Shown here piece by piece: positions 17,451-26,774 of a DNA stretch of 64,000 nucleotides. The notes beneath the pieces are model-generated. The model saw only the letters and a list, made by a program, of their open reading frames with translations, was not told the origin of the DNA and did no database searches. The stretch covers positions 806,001-870,000 of the forward strand of contig NZ_LT906483.1 in NCBI RefSeq assembly GCF_900187065.1, given 5' to 3'. Position 1 is the first letter of the stretch. The number at the start of each line of letters is the position of its first letter. The position numbers and the translations under genes are program-made. Source of the DNA: Mycolicibacterium thermoresistibile. Its GTDB lineage: Bacteria; Actinomycetota; Actinomycetes; Mycobacteriales; Mycobacteriaceae.

Positions 17451-18917
17451 ATGAGCGCACCTTGGCTGAAATTGTCTGCTGCGCAGCGTGATCGGGCTGT
17501 CGGCGTGCTTCTGGCGACCGCTGCCGGTGATGCGCTGGGCGCTGGATACGAGTTCGATCCGCCGATGGGGGATGACGAACCCGTCGGCATGATCGGCGGC
17601 GGGTTGGGACCGTTCGCGCCCGGTGAGTGGACGGACGACACCGCCATGGCGTTGGCCATCGCCGAAATCGCCGCCACTGGAGTTGATCTGCGCGATGACA
17701 GCGTCCAAGATCACATCGTCGAGCGCTGGTATGAGTGGGCGCGCACCGCCAAGGACGTCGGCAATCAGACCAGTGCGGTGCTGAGCGCGGTGGGGCGACG
17801 AGGCATCTCGGCACGTGCAGCGCGCGAGGAGTCCGCGGTATGGCACGAATCGGCGGGGCGGAGCGGCGGGAACGGCTCGCTGATGCGCACCGCGCCGGTG
17901 GCGTTGGCGCATCTCGATGACGAGGATGCGCTGGCCGACGCGGCGCGGGCGATCAGCGAGCTGACGCATTTCGACCCGGAAGCCGGCGACGCCTGTGTGA
18001 TGTGGTGCCTGGCGATCCGTCATGCGGTGCTGACCGGCGGGTTCGACGTCCGGATCGGACTGGACCACATCGACGGCTCGCGGCGTGATCTGTGGGCGGC
18101 CCGCCTCGAGGAGGCGGAATCGTCGCGTCCGGAGGCGTTCGCCGGAAAGAACGGCTGGGTGGTCGCCGCGTTGCAGGGGGCGTGGTCGTCGATTGTCACC
18201 ACCCCGATTCCGGTCGATGATCCGGCGGCGGGGCTGTTCCGGGCCGATCATCTGCGGTTGGCGCTGGAGGCGGCGGTTCGCGGTGGTGGGGACACCGATA
18301 CGGTGGCGGCGATCGCCGGCGGGCTGCTCGGCGCGGTGCACGGGGCCTCGGCGGTACCGGCGCAGTGGCGGCTGCTGCTGACCGGATGGCCCGGGCTGAA
18401 CACCCGCGGTCTAGTGCAGTTGGCGACCGATATCGTCAGCGGCGGGCAAGCGGAGTCGTTCGATCAGGCCTACGGCGCATACCCGGAATCAGCACTGGCG
18501 GTGCGCCATCCGCATGACGTCGACATCTGGATCGGTAATGCGGCCGCGCTGCACCGGCTCCCCGACGGAGTCGACGCGGTGGTGTCGTTGTGCCGGGTGG
18601 CCGATGAGCACATACCCGACGGCGCCACCCATCTCGATGTCCGGCTGATCGACCGCGTCGGCGACAACGCGAACCTGGACTTCGTGCTCCTCGACACCGT
18701 GCGGGCGGTCGAACAGCTGCGGGCGGAGAACCGGACGGTGTATCTGCACTGCGTGCACGCGTACAGTCGCACACCGACGATCGCCGCGCTCTACGGCGCC
18801 CGTCGGCAGGGTATCGGCATCGAGCGGGCGCTCGACGAGGTGTGCGCGGTGTTGTCCGGCGCGAATCCGAATCCCGAGTTCCGGGATGCGTTGCGGCGGT
18901 TGCATTCGGGCGATTAG
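17451..18917 (+). CDS. ADP-ribosylglycohydrolase fused to a dual-specificity (tyrosine) phosphatase domain (488 aa)
   Basis: Residues about 10-310 are a DraG-type ADP-ribosylglycohydrolase. It has the N-terminal GDALGAGYEF, the metal ligands TDDT (61-64) and the distal GGDTDTVAAIAGGLLGA. This fold removes ADP-ribose from proteins or nucleic acids using two Mg ions. Residues about 345-485 are a small phosphatase with signature HCVHAYSRTPT (Cys434, Arg440, CX5R). ATG at 17451 is preceded by GGGGAG; the frame extends upstream without a ribosome site. Both domains reverse covalent modifications, so the fusion may undo a toxin or signalling modification. It sits just before a decayed metallophosphatase and a giant defence-type protein. 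Confidence 0.85.
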   Translation: MSAPWLKLSAAQRDRAVGVLLATAAGDALGAGYEFDPPMGDDEPVGMIGGGLGPFAPGEWTDDTAMALAIAEIAATGVDLRDDSVQDHIVERWYEWARTAKDVGNQTSAVLSAVGRRGISARAAREESAVWHESAGRSGGNGSLMRTAPVALAHLDDEDALADAARAISELTHFDPEAGDACVMWCLAIRHAVLTGGFDVRIGLDHIDGSRRDLWAARLEEAESSRPEAFAGKNGWVVAALQGAWSSIVTTPIPVDDPAAGLFRADHLRLALEAAVRGGGDTDTVAAIAGGLLGAVHGASAVPAQWRLLLTGWPGLNTRGLVQLATDIVSGGQAESFDQAYGAYPESALAVRHPHDVDIWIGNAAALHRLPDGVDAVVSLCRVADEHIPDGATHLDVRLIDRVGDNANLDFVLLDTVRAVEQLRAENRTVYLHCVHAYSRTPTIAALYGARRQGIGIERALDEVCAVLSGANPNPEFRDALRRLHSGD

Positions 18918-18935
18918 CGACCGGGAAGCCCGCTG

Positions 18936-19775
18936 TTGACGGTGATGTCGGCGAGCGGCGTCGGACCTGGTGAGCATGAAGACAACCGCCTTGGGAACGA
19001 GCACTGGTGGAGGAACCGGTGGAAGCATTCGGTGGCCGGGCGCCCGACACCGACGACGAATGGCGAGACAGGGGGAGCGCGGATGATTGATGCCGCGGTG
19101 CGGGGCTGCCACATCATCGAGTGGCCACCGGACAGTGGGAAATACCTGCGGGCCAACGGCGATCCGGACAATCCGTGGTCGGAGAAGAACACCAGGCAAC
19201 ATCGGGAGGTCCTCGATCAGGTCACCGGTGCGGACCGCGGCCGGTTTCTGGACTGGTTCGCCACTCTGCCGCTGTGGCTGGATCTGGGCGATCTGCGGGT
19301 CATCCACGCCTGCTGGCACGAGCCGTCGATCTCGGTCGTACAACAGCGGTGCGGGACGAGCACGCCGTTCGGTGAGTTGTCCCACCTGGTCGACGCCATC
19401 ACCGAGGGCGACCCGCTGCACCACGCGGTCGAGACCCTGTTGACGGGTCCGGAGAACCTCGTCGAACATGGGCAGCCCGAATACCGCGACAAATACGTAT
19501 TCCGCGGGACAACGCGCGGGTGGGGTGGTGGAACAGTGGCGCGCAGACGTTGCGTGACATCGCAGAGATGGGGGGAACTTCACCACCGTCTGCGGGCAGC
19601 CGTATCCGGAGCTACCAGAACTGGAACTGGGCGGTGCCGAGAATTCCGCCAAGATGGCGGTGTCTACGTGACGGTGGGCGGATATGTGCTGACGCATCGC
19701 AGTACGGTCTGTGTCTTCGAGCAACCGCCCACACTGACATCACAGCCAGATGCCGAGCTGGCGGAGGCGGAATGA
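18936..19775 (+). pseudogene. Decayed metallophosphatase (calcineurin-like / PrpE-type)
   Basis: The centre of this frame is clear: FLDWFATLPLWLDLGDLRVIHACWHEP matches bacterial PrpE/diadenosine-tetraphosphatase-like enzymes. The usual N-terminal metal motifs GDxxDRG and GNHE are absent or scrambled (only LGNEHW is seen). Around 19520-19670 the family-like reading passes into other frames (WWNSGAQTLRDIAEM, then TVCGQPYPELPELEL, then a stop). It returns to this frame at VGGYVLTHRSTVCVF. At least two frameshifts and 5' decay are needed to explain this. It lies after the glycohydrolase-phosphatase gene and probably once formed an operon with it. Confidence 0.6.
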
Positions 19776-19924
19776 ACGCAGAGCAGGGCTGGATCGCCGG
19801 TCCCCAGCCCCCGAGACTGCAGCGGCACCGTTCGTACGCCTCATATCGGCTCCAACAGATCGACGAGCGGGAACGAGCCCGCATCCGAGACGCCGAGCGA
19901 CAGGCTCTGCGCGGACCGCACTGA
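19772..19924 (+). CDS. Small hypothetical protein (50 aa)
   Basis: The ATG at 19772 overlaps the TGA of the preceding frame as ATGA and has GGAGG five to ten bases upstream, the pattern of translational coupling. The product is Arg- and Gln-rich (SYRLQQIDERERARIRD), with no signal or membrane segment. I do not recognise it. Since the gene before it is decayed, this one may be a leftover too. Confidence 0.4.
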   Translation: MNAEQGWIAGPQPPRLQRHRSYASYRLQQIDERERARIRDAERQALRGPH

Positions 19925-20297
19925 GCGGCGTCCAGGGCGGGACCGCCCGAGAGGCGAACGCATGGCAGACGGTATCGCTGAGTTCGGGTTGGCCCCGCGG
20001 GGCCGGCAGGCTTCCGGTGAGTGGACCCCTCACCGCATCGGGTGCGTTCCGGGGCCGGGCTCCCAAGTGTTTGCCAGACGGGCGCGACAGTCGGTCGGTG
20101 CCGGTGAACAGCGACAACCGAACCCGACGGCAGCAAACGAGAAGGCAGGTCCGCCGATGGTGACGATTCGACCTTCAGGGCGCTCAGTGGGGTCCGTATG
20201 ACGATCGTTACACTTTGTCGGTGCTGTGGCCTATCGTCGGCCGTGGCACGCAGCGAAATGTGCTGAACGCGTGCCCGCTCTGATTGAGGGGGGAGAC
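19925..20297. other. Gap before the giant helicase gene; no convincing gene
   Basis: It holds one weak frame (19962-20201, 79 aa, low complexity, with GAGAGG upstream) that matches nothing I know. The promoter of the giant gene should lie here, and the stretch around 20200-20230 (ATGACGATCGTTACACTTTGTC) is the most AT-rich. GGGGGAG directly precedes the ATG at 20298. Confidence 0.5.
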
Positions 20298-23200
20298 ATG
20301 TCCGTCGACGGCGACGACTTCCACTCGACCGTCGGTGAGGCTCTCGGTATCCTCATCGAGGGTCTGAGTCCGTTCGTCGAACAGGTATTTTCCGGCGTCT
20401 TGCCGTCCGGCTCGGAGTGGGTCGACATCCTGCGGAAGAAGGATTCGGCAACCGGCCGGCGAACCGACAAATACCGGAGTCGAGATCTTTCGCTGATGTT
20501 GCGGGCGATGACCGAGCGGCTCGGCGATCTGGGGTACCCGTTCAGCGGTCGTCTGTCACGTCAGGCGCAGGCGTGCGCCAGCGAACTGCGCGAGGTGCGG
20601 AACCGCTGGGCACACAACGAAGCGTTCACGGCTCAGGAGGCCTACCGAGCGATCGACTCGGCTGAACTGTTGCTGCGGTCGATCGGGCGGAACAGCGAAG
20701 CCGATCGGATCGCGTTACTGAAGCCACCACCCACGGTGCCGGCCGCAGGCACCCGATCGTTACCACCTTCCGAGGTTGCGCCGAGGTCGCAGTCAGCTTC
20801 TCCAGGGGCTGGCGGCGGGCCGCGCATCGAGATCCACGCCGTCCCGGACCTCAGCTACGCGATGGCGCATTGCCGCATCCCGGTGATCGACCACATCACC
20901 GTCGAGAACACAGGTGCGGATGTTCGTGGCGCCAAAGTCGAGGTCGACGTCGTCAGCGCCGACGGGTCGCACGGCGGCCCGCGGGAGGTGTTCGTGGATC
21001 TCTCGGCTGAGAAACCCACGATCCTGCGCACCGTCGATCTGCAGCTGGATCCGGCGTCCATGTTGAGTGTGGAGGATCAACGCCCCGGTGCGATCCGGGT
21101 GGTGCTGCGCACCGCGGCGGGTGAACGCCTTGCCGAGGCGACTCAGGAAGTCAACATTCTGGCCGCCAATCAATGGAAAGCCACACCTTTGCAGCTCGCC
21201 ATGGAGATGCTGGCGGCCCATGTGCAGCCGAACTCACCGGCAATCGCCGAGTTGATGACCGATGTGTCCGACCGGTTGCACGCGTTGACGGGCAACTCCG
21301 CGATCGACGGCTACCAGAGTGAAAACCCCGAAAGGGTCGACGCGATCGCGGAAGCCGTGTTCGACGCGATGCGGGCGCGAGACATCCGATACGCCGAGCC
21401 GCCGGCGAGCTGGGGGACCGACGGGCAGAAGGTCCGCACGCCGGCCGACGTGCTGGAAGGCCGGCTGGGCACCTGTCTCGACACCACGTTGACGATGGCG
21501 GCAGCCCTGGAACAGGCTGGTATCAACTCCACGATCTGGGTGCTGAACGGCCACGCTTTCCTGGGATACTGGCGCACTGATTCGGCGCTCAGCATGGTGT
21601 CGAGCACTGAGGTTCTCGACGTCGTCAATCAAGTCGACCTCGGCAATATCCGGCTGGTCGAGACCACGATGGTCACCCAGGCCGACAACGGCCCGACCTT
21701 CGCAGACGCCACCACCGCGCCGCGCGTCCGGCACCTGTCCGGTGACCTCTCCAACATCCTCGGAGTCACCGATGTCCGGCAGGCGCGGCAGGCGCAGATC
21801 CATCCGCTGCCCAGCCGGACGGTCGACGCCGATGGAACCGTCGTCGTCACGCACTACCGACCCGGCGCCGGGCCGACCATCGCTCCCTACGTCGCGGGGG
21901 AGAAGGAACGGCGTGAGGCGACGGTGGAGGATGTCCCGCCGCGAATCACCCAGTGGAAGAACGCGCTGCTCGACCTGAGCTTGCGTAACAAGCTCATCAA
22001 CTACACCGAACGTGCCGGCTATCGCATCGAGGTGCCCGGACCGGCGTTGGCGCGTCTGGAGGACGCGGTCAATGCCTCGACACCGATCAGTCTGTTGGCA
22101 TCTGACGCGGTGAAGAGCGTCGATGCGGCGCGGGGCATTCGGTACGGACGCGACCTGCCCGAAAGTGAACGCGAACTGCTGCTGGCCGAGAAACGGCTCG
22201 CCTACATTGACATCACCGAGGCCTCCTACAAGGGCAAGCTGCGGTACCTGGCCTACAAGGCCAAGACCATCGTCGAGGAGACCGGTGCCAACAATCTCTA
22301 CTTGGCGTTCGGCATGCTCAACTGGCGGTTCAACGACCGCGATCTGCGTTCGCCACTGGTGCTGGTGCCGGTCACGCTCAGCACAACCAACCGCGGTGAA
22401 CGCTATGTGATCACCATCGATGAGGCTGGGATCTCAACTCCGAATTACTGCCTCATCGAGAAGTTGCGGATGGCATTCGGGTTGGAGATCCCGGAACTTG
22501 CCAATCCGGTCGAGGACGAGTCGGGTATCGATCTGGAAGAGGCTTTCAACGGAGTGCGGCGCGCGGTCGCCCGAGCGGAGTTGCCCTTCCGCGTCGAAGA
22601 TTCCGTCCATTTGTCCATCCTGCATTTCGCGAAGTTCCCGCTGTGGAAAGACCTCGACGAGTCGTGGCGGGAGCTGTCCCAGAACAGCCTGGTCAAACAT
22701 CTCATCGAGACGCCGGTGGAACCCTACGTCGATCCGGTGAGCGAGCCTCCTCAGGTTGATCTCGACGAACTGGGGTCCTCGGTGCCGGTGCCGGCGGACT
22801 CTTCTCAGTTGACCGCTGTCGCTGAGGCGGTCGCAGGGCGAACCTTCGTTCTCGAGGGACCGCCGGGAACCGGGAAGTCACAGACGATCACGAACTTGCT
22901 GGCGCACGCGATGGCCTCTGGTCGGCGGGTCCTGTTCGTCGCGGAAAAGCGTGCGGCCCTCGACGTCGTGAAGAAGCGTCTGGAAGAAGTCGGCCTCGGT
23001 GCGCTGTCGCTCGATCTGCACGACAAATCAGCGCGTCCCGCCGCTGTTCGCGCGCAGATCAAAGCGGCGTTGGACCTTCGGATCAGCCACGATGCGGAAT
23101 TGCTGAAGACCAGCACCCACGCGGCCGAATCCAGTCGCAGAACTCTTGCCCGCTACGCCGAACGTCTGCATGAGCCCAACGCGGCGAACAAGTCGCTCTA

Positions 23201-26200
23201 TACGGCACGCTCATCCGAACTGGCCACCGACCCGGATGTACCGACCCTGGACGTTCCCCGCGATCTCGTGGCGAACGGACCTCAGGAGACACTCGACAAG
23301 ATCGCAGCCGTGCTGCGGACGCTTCCGGAGAAGGCCGACCTTGCGAGGCCGAGTGCTTCGCACCCCTGGGGGTTCATCGATGACCTGCCTGCGGACGGGT
23401 TGGATCCCCGGGCGATTCACGAAGCGGCGGTGGAGTTCGATCAGGCACTACAACAGATAGCCCGGACCCCAGTCGATTTCGACAGTGTCGCTCGGACGGT
23501 GGACCCAGTCGACCTCGACATCTGGGCCACGCTGGCGCCGATGCCGCGGTATCCGCTCGAAGCGCTCGACCAACTGCACCGAGCCGGGTGGACCCGCGAC
23601 ACGAACGGAATAGCGGCGCTACTCCAGGAGCTCGCGCAATCCCAGCCGGAGTGGAAGGCGACCGCCGGCCCGACAGCGATGGATCTGGATATCCCGGCTA
23701 TCCACCACGACGCCCAAGCCGCCGACGAGTCGGGATTCTTTGGTCGCAAGAAGCGCCGGCGTGCGGTGCTGGCCCGGTTGACCGAGGTGCTGACCGTCGA
23801 CCCGGCGTCCATAAAGCTGAAGACGCTGTCCCGGCTCACCGCGGATATGGCGGAATCGTTTGCAGCGGTGGAAGACCTGCGTTCACGAGTCACGGCTCTC
23901 CCGGTTCGGCTCGTCGATGAGCCGGTCAACCCGTTCATCCCCGAGCAGGTCGAACGGCTCGACACCCGGTTGGGGCAGCTGAAGTGGCTGGTACAGACGC
24001 TGTGCACTGATCCGGACCAGGAACCGGTGCGCGTGATGCGCCGCTACTATGCGAGCAGCGAGGCCGGAGTCGGAGCCGGTGAACTTCGGCGATTGACCAC
24101 CGCGTGGCGTCATCTGGAGAAGGTCACCGCCGTGCCATTGGAGCGTCAGCACGCATGGGCCGGCGAGGATTCGTTCATTACCCGCTGGTGCGCGACCCGG
24201 AGTGCCCGTCGCGTGGAGAGCTCGGCGTCGATCGAGCGGTGGGTCGACCTGTTAGAGCACCTGGAGCCGTTACGGGCAGCAGGAATGGGGCAGGCGCGTC
24301 GCGCGCTGCTCACCGGCGAGGTATCCGCGGAGGACGCGAGCCTGGCATTCGACCGCGGTATCGCCGTCGCCTCGATCGACGAGCGGCTCGAGGCCAGCGC
24401 CCTGATGGACTTCGACCTCAACGCCCACACCAAGACCATTCAGCGCTTCGTCAAGAGCACCAAGGCTGTTCGTGACGAGCTGCGCCGCGCGATCCCGGCG
24501 AAGCTGTTGAACGAACGCAGGTTCGACGCGAACACCTCCAGCGGGCAGATTGGCGCGTTGCGCCGCCAGTTGGACCGTCGGCGCGGCGGCATGGGCGTGC
24601 GAGCGTTGATCGAGAACTTCGGCGAGCTGATCACGCAGATCCTGCCGTGCACGCTGATGAGTCCCGACTCGGTGGCGAGATTCTTTCCGGCAAAATCCGG
24701 ATATTTCGACATCGTTGTGTTCGACGAGGCTTCGCAGATCCGCGTCGCGGATGCGGTCGGCGCGATGGGACGGGCCAAGTCAGTGGTCGTCGTCGGAGAC
24801 AGCAAACAGATGCCGCCCACCAGCTTCGCCGAGGTCAGCGTCACGGTCGACGAGGACGAGGACCACAGCCCCGACGTGGTGATCGATGAGGAGTCGATCC
24901 TCAGCGAGTGCGTTCAGGCGAGGGTGCCTCGACAGTGGTTGTCCTGGCATTACCGAAGCCAGGACGAAGCGCTGATCGCGTTCAGCAACTACCACTACTA
25001 CGACGGGCGACTGGCGTCCTTCCCGGCGCCGTTGCCGGCGAAAGGTTCACCTGGCGCCGGATACGGTCTCTCATTGGTACGGGTGGACGGACACTTCGAG
25101 CGGTCCAGACGAGGAAAGACGCTGCGCACTAACCGCGTCGAGGCGGAACGGATTGTCGAGGACATCCTGTATCGGTTCAGTGCCTCACCGGACCGCGCGC
25201 CGTCGCTGGGTGTGATCACGTTCAACGCTCAGCAGCGTGATCTGATCGAGAACCTGTTGCGCGATGCCGGCGACGACCGGGTCCTGCGGGCACTCGACGA
25301 ACCGGATGGCCTGTTCGTCAAGAATCTCGAGAACGTGCAGGGCGATGAGCGGGACACCATTTTGTTCTCGGTCGCGTTCAGCGCTAACGACAAAGGTGTG
25401 GTGCCGCTGAATTTCGGACCGCTGTCACGGCCCGGCGGAGAACGGCGGTTGAATGTGGCGGTGACCCGCGCCCGTCGCGAGGTGGTGCTGTACGCCAGCT
25501 TCGATCCATCGGATCTGCGTGCCGAGGAGACCTCCCAGGTCGGTACCAAACACCTCAAGGCGTACTTGGAAATGGCCGCACAGGGCGTTGACACCGTCAC
25601 CGAGGGCGGACGGCGTCAACCGGTCATCGACAGACACCGTGACGACATCGCGAACGCGTTGCGCGAAGCAGGATTACCGGTGTCGACCGACGTCGGCTTG
25701 TCTGATTTCCGGGTCGACATCGTCATCTCGGACCCCGAACAGCCCGATCAGCCGTTGGTCGCTGTCCTGTTGGACGGCACTGAGTGGTTCGGACGGAGAA
25801 CAGTTGCCGACCGGGATGGTTTGCCGGTGGACGTTCTCGAAAGGCTCATGAAGTGGCCGGCAGTGGAGCGCGTGTGGCTGCCTGAATGGCTCGATCACCG
25901 CACAGAGACGATCAACCGACTGCGTGACGCCGTCGATGAGGCGAAAAGGGAACTCGCACGGCGGGAGGTTGTGCCGGATCCGGAATCCGAGCAGTTGGTG
26001 TCACCGCCGACGCAAGTGCTGAAAACGGACACAAGCACCGCCGCTGTGGTGGCTGACGGAAAGCGCAGACAATATGCGGCGCTGAAGTCCGCTCCCGCCG
26101 CGTCAGTGTCCACACAGCAACGGGAGCCGAAACGGCATCCGATGATTCAGCCGTTCCGAGAGTTCGTGCCGCGGAGGGCAGGCGATGTCGAGACGCTGGA

Positions 26201-26696
26201 CAGGTCGAGGGAGGGCTGGGCGTCAACTCGGATCAAGGCTGTCATCGCCGAGGTGATCGACGCCGAAGGGCCCATTCATCAGGATCGGCTGGCGCGCTTG
26301 GTGGCCAAAGCGTTCGGATTGAGCCGGGTGAACGATGACCGTCGGCGTTCCATTCAGCGGCTGGTACCTGCCGAATATCGGCGTAAGACCGGGGAGAAGT
26401 TCTATTGGCCCAAGGACATCGACCCAGCTGCGTGGCGTGTCGTGCGGCAACCCGAGGGCGGCGCGAGTAGGCCACTCGAAGAAATCAGCCTGATCGAGAT
26501 CGGCAACGCGATGTTGGTGGTCGCGGAGCAGTCGGGCGGTATCGGTTCCGATGAGCTCCTGCGCGAGGCACTCAATCTCCTTGGTGGAAAAAGGATCACG
26601 CAGTCGATTCGCAGTCGGTTGGATGCGGCATTGTCGAAGGCGGTCGAGCGAGGGTTGTTGCGTGAGTCAGAATCGGGACTCATTCACCGAGCGTGA
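20298..26696 (+). CDS. Giant defence-type protein: HEPN, transglutaminase-like, DUF4011, SF1 helicase, Vsr/MTES_1575-type nuclease, DUF3320 (2132 aa)
   Basis: ATG at 20298 follows GGGGGAG. Residues 1-140 look like a Swt1-type HEPN domain with the RNase-like motif R101NRWAH106. About 170-300 is probably beta-sandwich; 310-500 resembles a transglutaminase-like fold with Cys393 (GTCLD) and His419 (GHAFLGYW). DUF4011 starts near 548 (QWKNALLDLSLRNKLINYT). The helicase has Walker A GPPGTGKSQT (854 on), FDEASQI (1475 on), GDSKQMPPTSF and NVAVTRARREVVLY. A restriction-like nuclease follows with Asp1807 (FRVDI) and Asp1826 (LLDG). A DUF3320-like winged helix is near 1975-2025. DUF4011-helicase-Vsr proteins are a known anti-phage type (hhe, Mokosh-like). 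I infer sensing of foreign nucleic acid followed by cleavage, possibly with abortive RNA cleavage by HEPN. No catalytic break is seen. Confidence 0.85.
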   Translation: MSVDGDDFHSTVGEALGILIEGLSPFVEQVFSGVLPSGSEWVDILRKKDSATGRRTDKYRSRDLSLMLRAMTERLGDLGYPFSGRLSRQAQACASELREVRNRWAHNEAFTAQEAYRAIDSAELLLRSIGRNSEADRIALLKPPPTVPAAGTRSLPPSEVAPRSQSASPGAGGGPRIEIHAVPDLSYAMAHCRIPVIDHITVENTGADVRGAKVEVDVVSADGSHGGPREVFVDLSAEKPTILRTVDLQLDPASMLSVEDQRPGAIRVVLRTAAGERLAEATQEVNILAANQWKATPLQLAMEMLAAHVQPNSPAIAELMTDVSDRLHALTGNSAIDGYQSENPERVDAIAEAVFDAMRARDIRYAEPPASWGTDGQKVRTPADVLEGRLGTCLDTTLTMAAALEQAGINSTIWVLNGHAFLGYWRTDSALSMVSSTEVLDVVNQVDLGNIRLVETTMVTQADNGPTFADATTAPRVRHLSGDLSNILGVTDVRQARQAQIHPLPSRTVDADGTVVVTHYRPGAGPTIAPYVAGEKERREATVEDVPPRITQWKNALLDLSLRNKLINYTERAGYRIEVPGPALARLEDAVNASTPISLLASDAVKSVDAARGIRYGRDLPESERELLLAEKRLAYIDITEASYKGKLRYLAYKAKTIVEETGANNLYLAFGMLNWRFNDRDLRSPLVLVPVTLSTTNRGERYVITIDEAGISTPNYCLIEKLRMAFGLEIPELANPVEDESGIDLEEAFNGVRRAVARAELPFRVEDSVHLSILHFAKFPLWKDLDESWRELSQNSLVKHLIETPVEPYVDPVSEPPQVDLDELGSSVPVPADSSQLTAVAEAVAGRTFVLEGPPGTGKSQTITNLLAHAMASGRRVLFVAEKRAALDVVKKRLEEVGLGALSLDLHDKSARPAAVRAQIKAALDLRISHDAELLKTSTHAAESSRRTLARYAERLHEPNAANKSLYTARSSELATDPDVPTLDVPRDLVANGPQETLDKIAAVLRTLPEKADLARPSASHPWGFIDDLPADGLDPRAIHEAAVEFDQALQQIARTPVDFDSVARTVDPVDLDIWATLAPMPRYPLEALDQLHRAGWTRDTNGIAALLQELAQSQPEWKATAGPTAMDLDIPAIHHDAQAADESGFFGRKKRRRAVLARLTEVLTVDPASIKLKTLSRLTADMAESFAAVEDLRSRVTALPVRLVDEPVNPFIPEQVERLDTRLGQLKWLVQTLCTDPDQEPVRVMRRYYASSEAGVGAGELRRLTTAWRHLEKVTAVPLERQHAWAGEDSFITRWCATRSARRVESSASIERWVDLLEHLEPLRAAGMGQARRALLTGEVSAEDASLAFDRGIAVASIDERLEASALMDFDLNAHTKTIQRFVKSTKAVRDELRRAIPAKLLNERRFDANTSSGQIGALRRQLDRRRGGMGVRALIENFGELITQILPCTLMSPDSVARFFPAKSGYFDIVVFDEASQIRVADAVGAMGRAKSVVVVGDSKQMPPTSFAEVSVTVDEDEDHSPDVVIDEESILSECVQARVPRQWLSWHYRSQDEALIAFSNYHYYDGRLASFPAPLPAKGSPGAGYGLSLVRVDGHFERSRRGKTLRTNRVEAERIVEDILYRFSASPDRAPSLGVITFNAQQRDLIENLLRDAGDDRVLRALDEPDGLFVKNLENVQGDERDTILFSVAFSANDKGVVPLNFGPLSRPGGERRLNVAVTRARREVVLYASFDPSDLRAEETSQVGTKHLKAYLEMAAQGVDTVTEGGRRQPVIDRHRDDIANALREAGLPVSTDVGLSDFRVDIVISDPEQPDQPLVAVLLDGTEWFGRRTVADRDGLPVDVLERLMKWPAVERVWLPEWLDHRTETINRLRDAVDEAKRELARREVVPDPESEQLVSPPTQVLKTDTSTAAVVADGKRRQYAALKSAPAASVSTQQREPKRHPMIQPFREFVPRRAGDVETLDRSREGWASTRIKAVIAEVIDAEGPIHQDRLARLVAKAFGLSRVNDDRRRSIQRLVPAEYRRKTGEKFYWPKDIDPAAWRVVRQPEGGASRPLEEISLIEIGNAMLVVAEQSGGIGSDELLREALNLLGGKRITQSIRSRLDAALSKAVERGLLRESESGLIHRA

Positions 26697-26709
26697 AGGT
26701 TCGGTGAAT
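26682..26709 (+). terminator. Hairpin over the stop codon of the giant gene
   Basis: ATTCACCGA (26682-26690) and TCGGTGAAT (26701-26709) are perfect complements with a ten-base loop holding the TGA stop. There is no T-run. It lies between convergent genes and could stop transcription from either side. Confidence 0.5.
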
Positions 26710-26774
26710 CGCCCGTCCGGAGAAGGTGACGTGCCCTGGGTTCGCTGCTGAGACCTGGGCGCTGACGACGAGCC

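Noticed and set aside
20226..20297. GTG 20226 as start of the giant gene
   Set aside because: No ribosome site, whereas ATG 20298 follows GGGGGAG; the 24 extra residues look non-coding.
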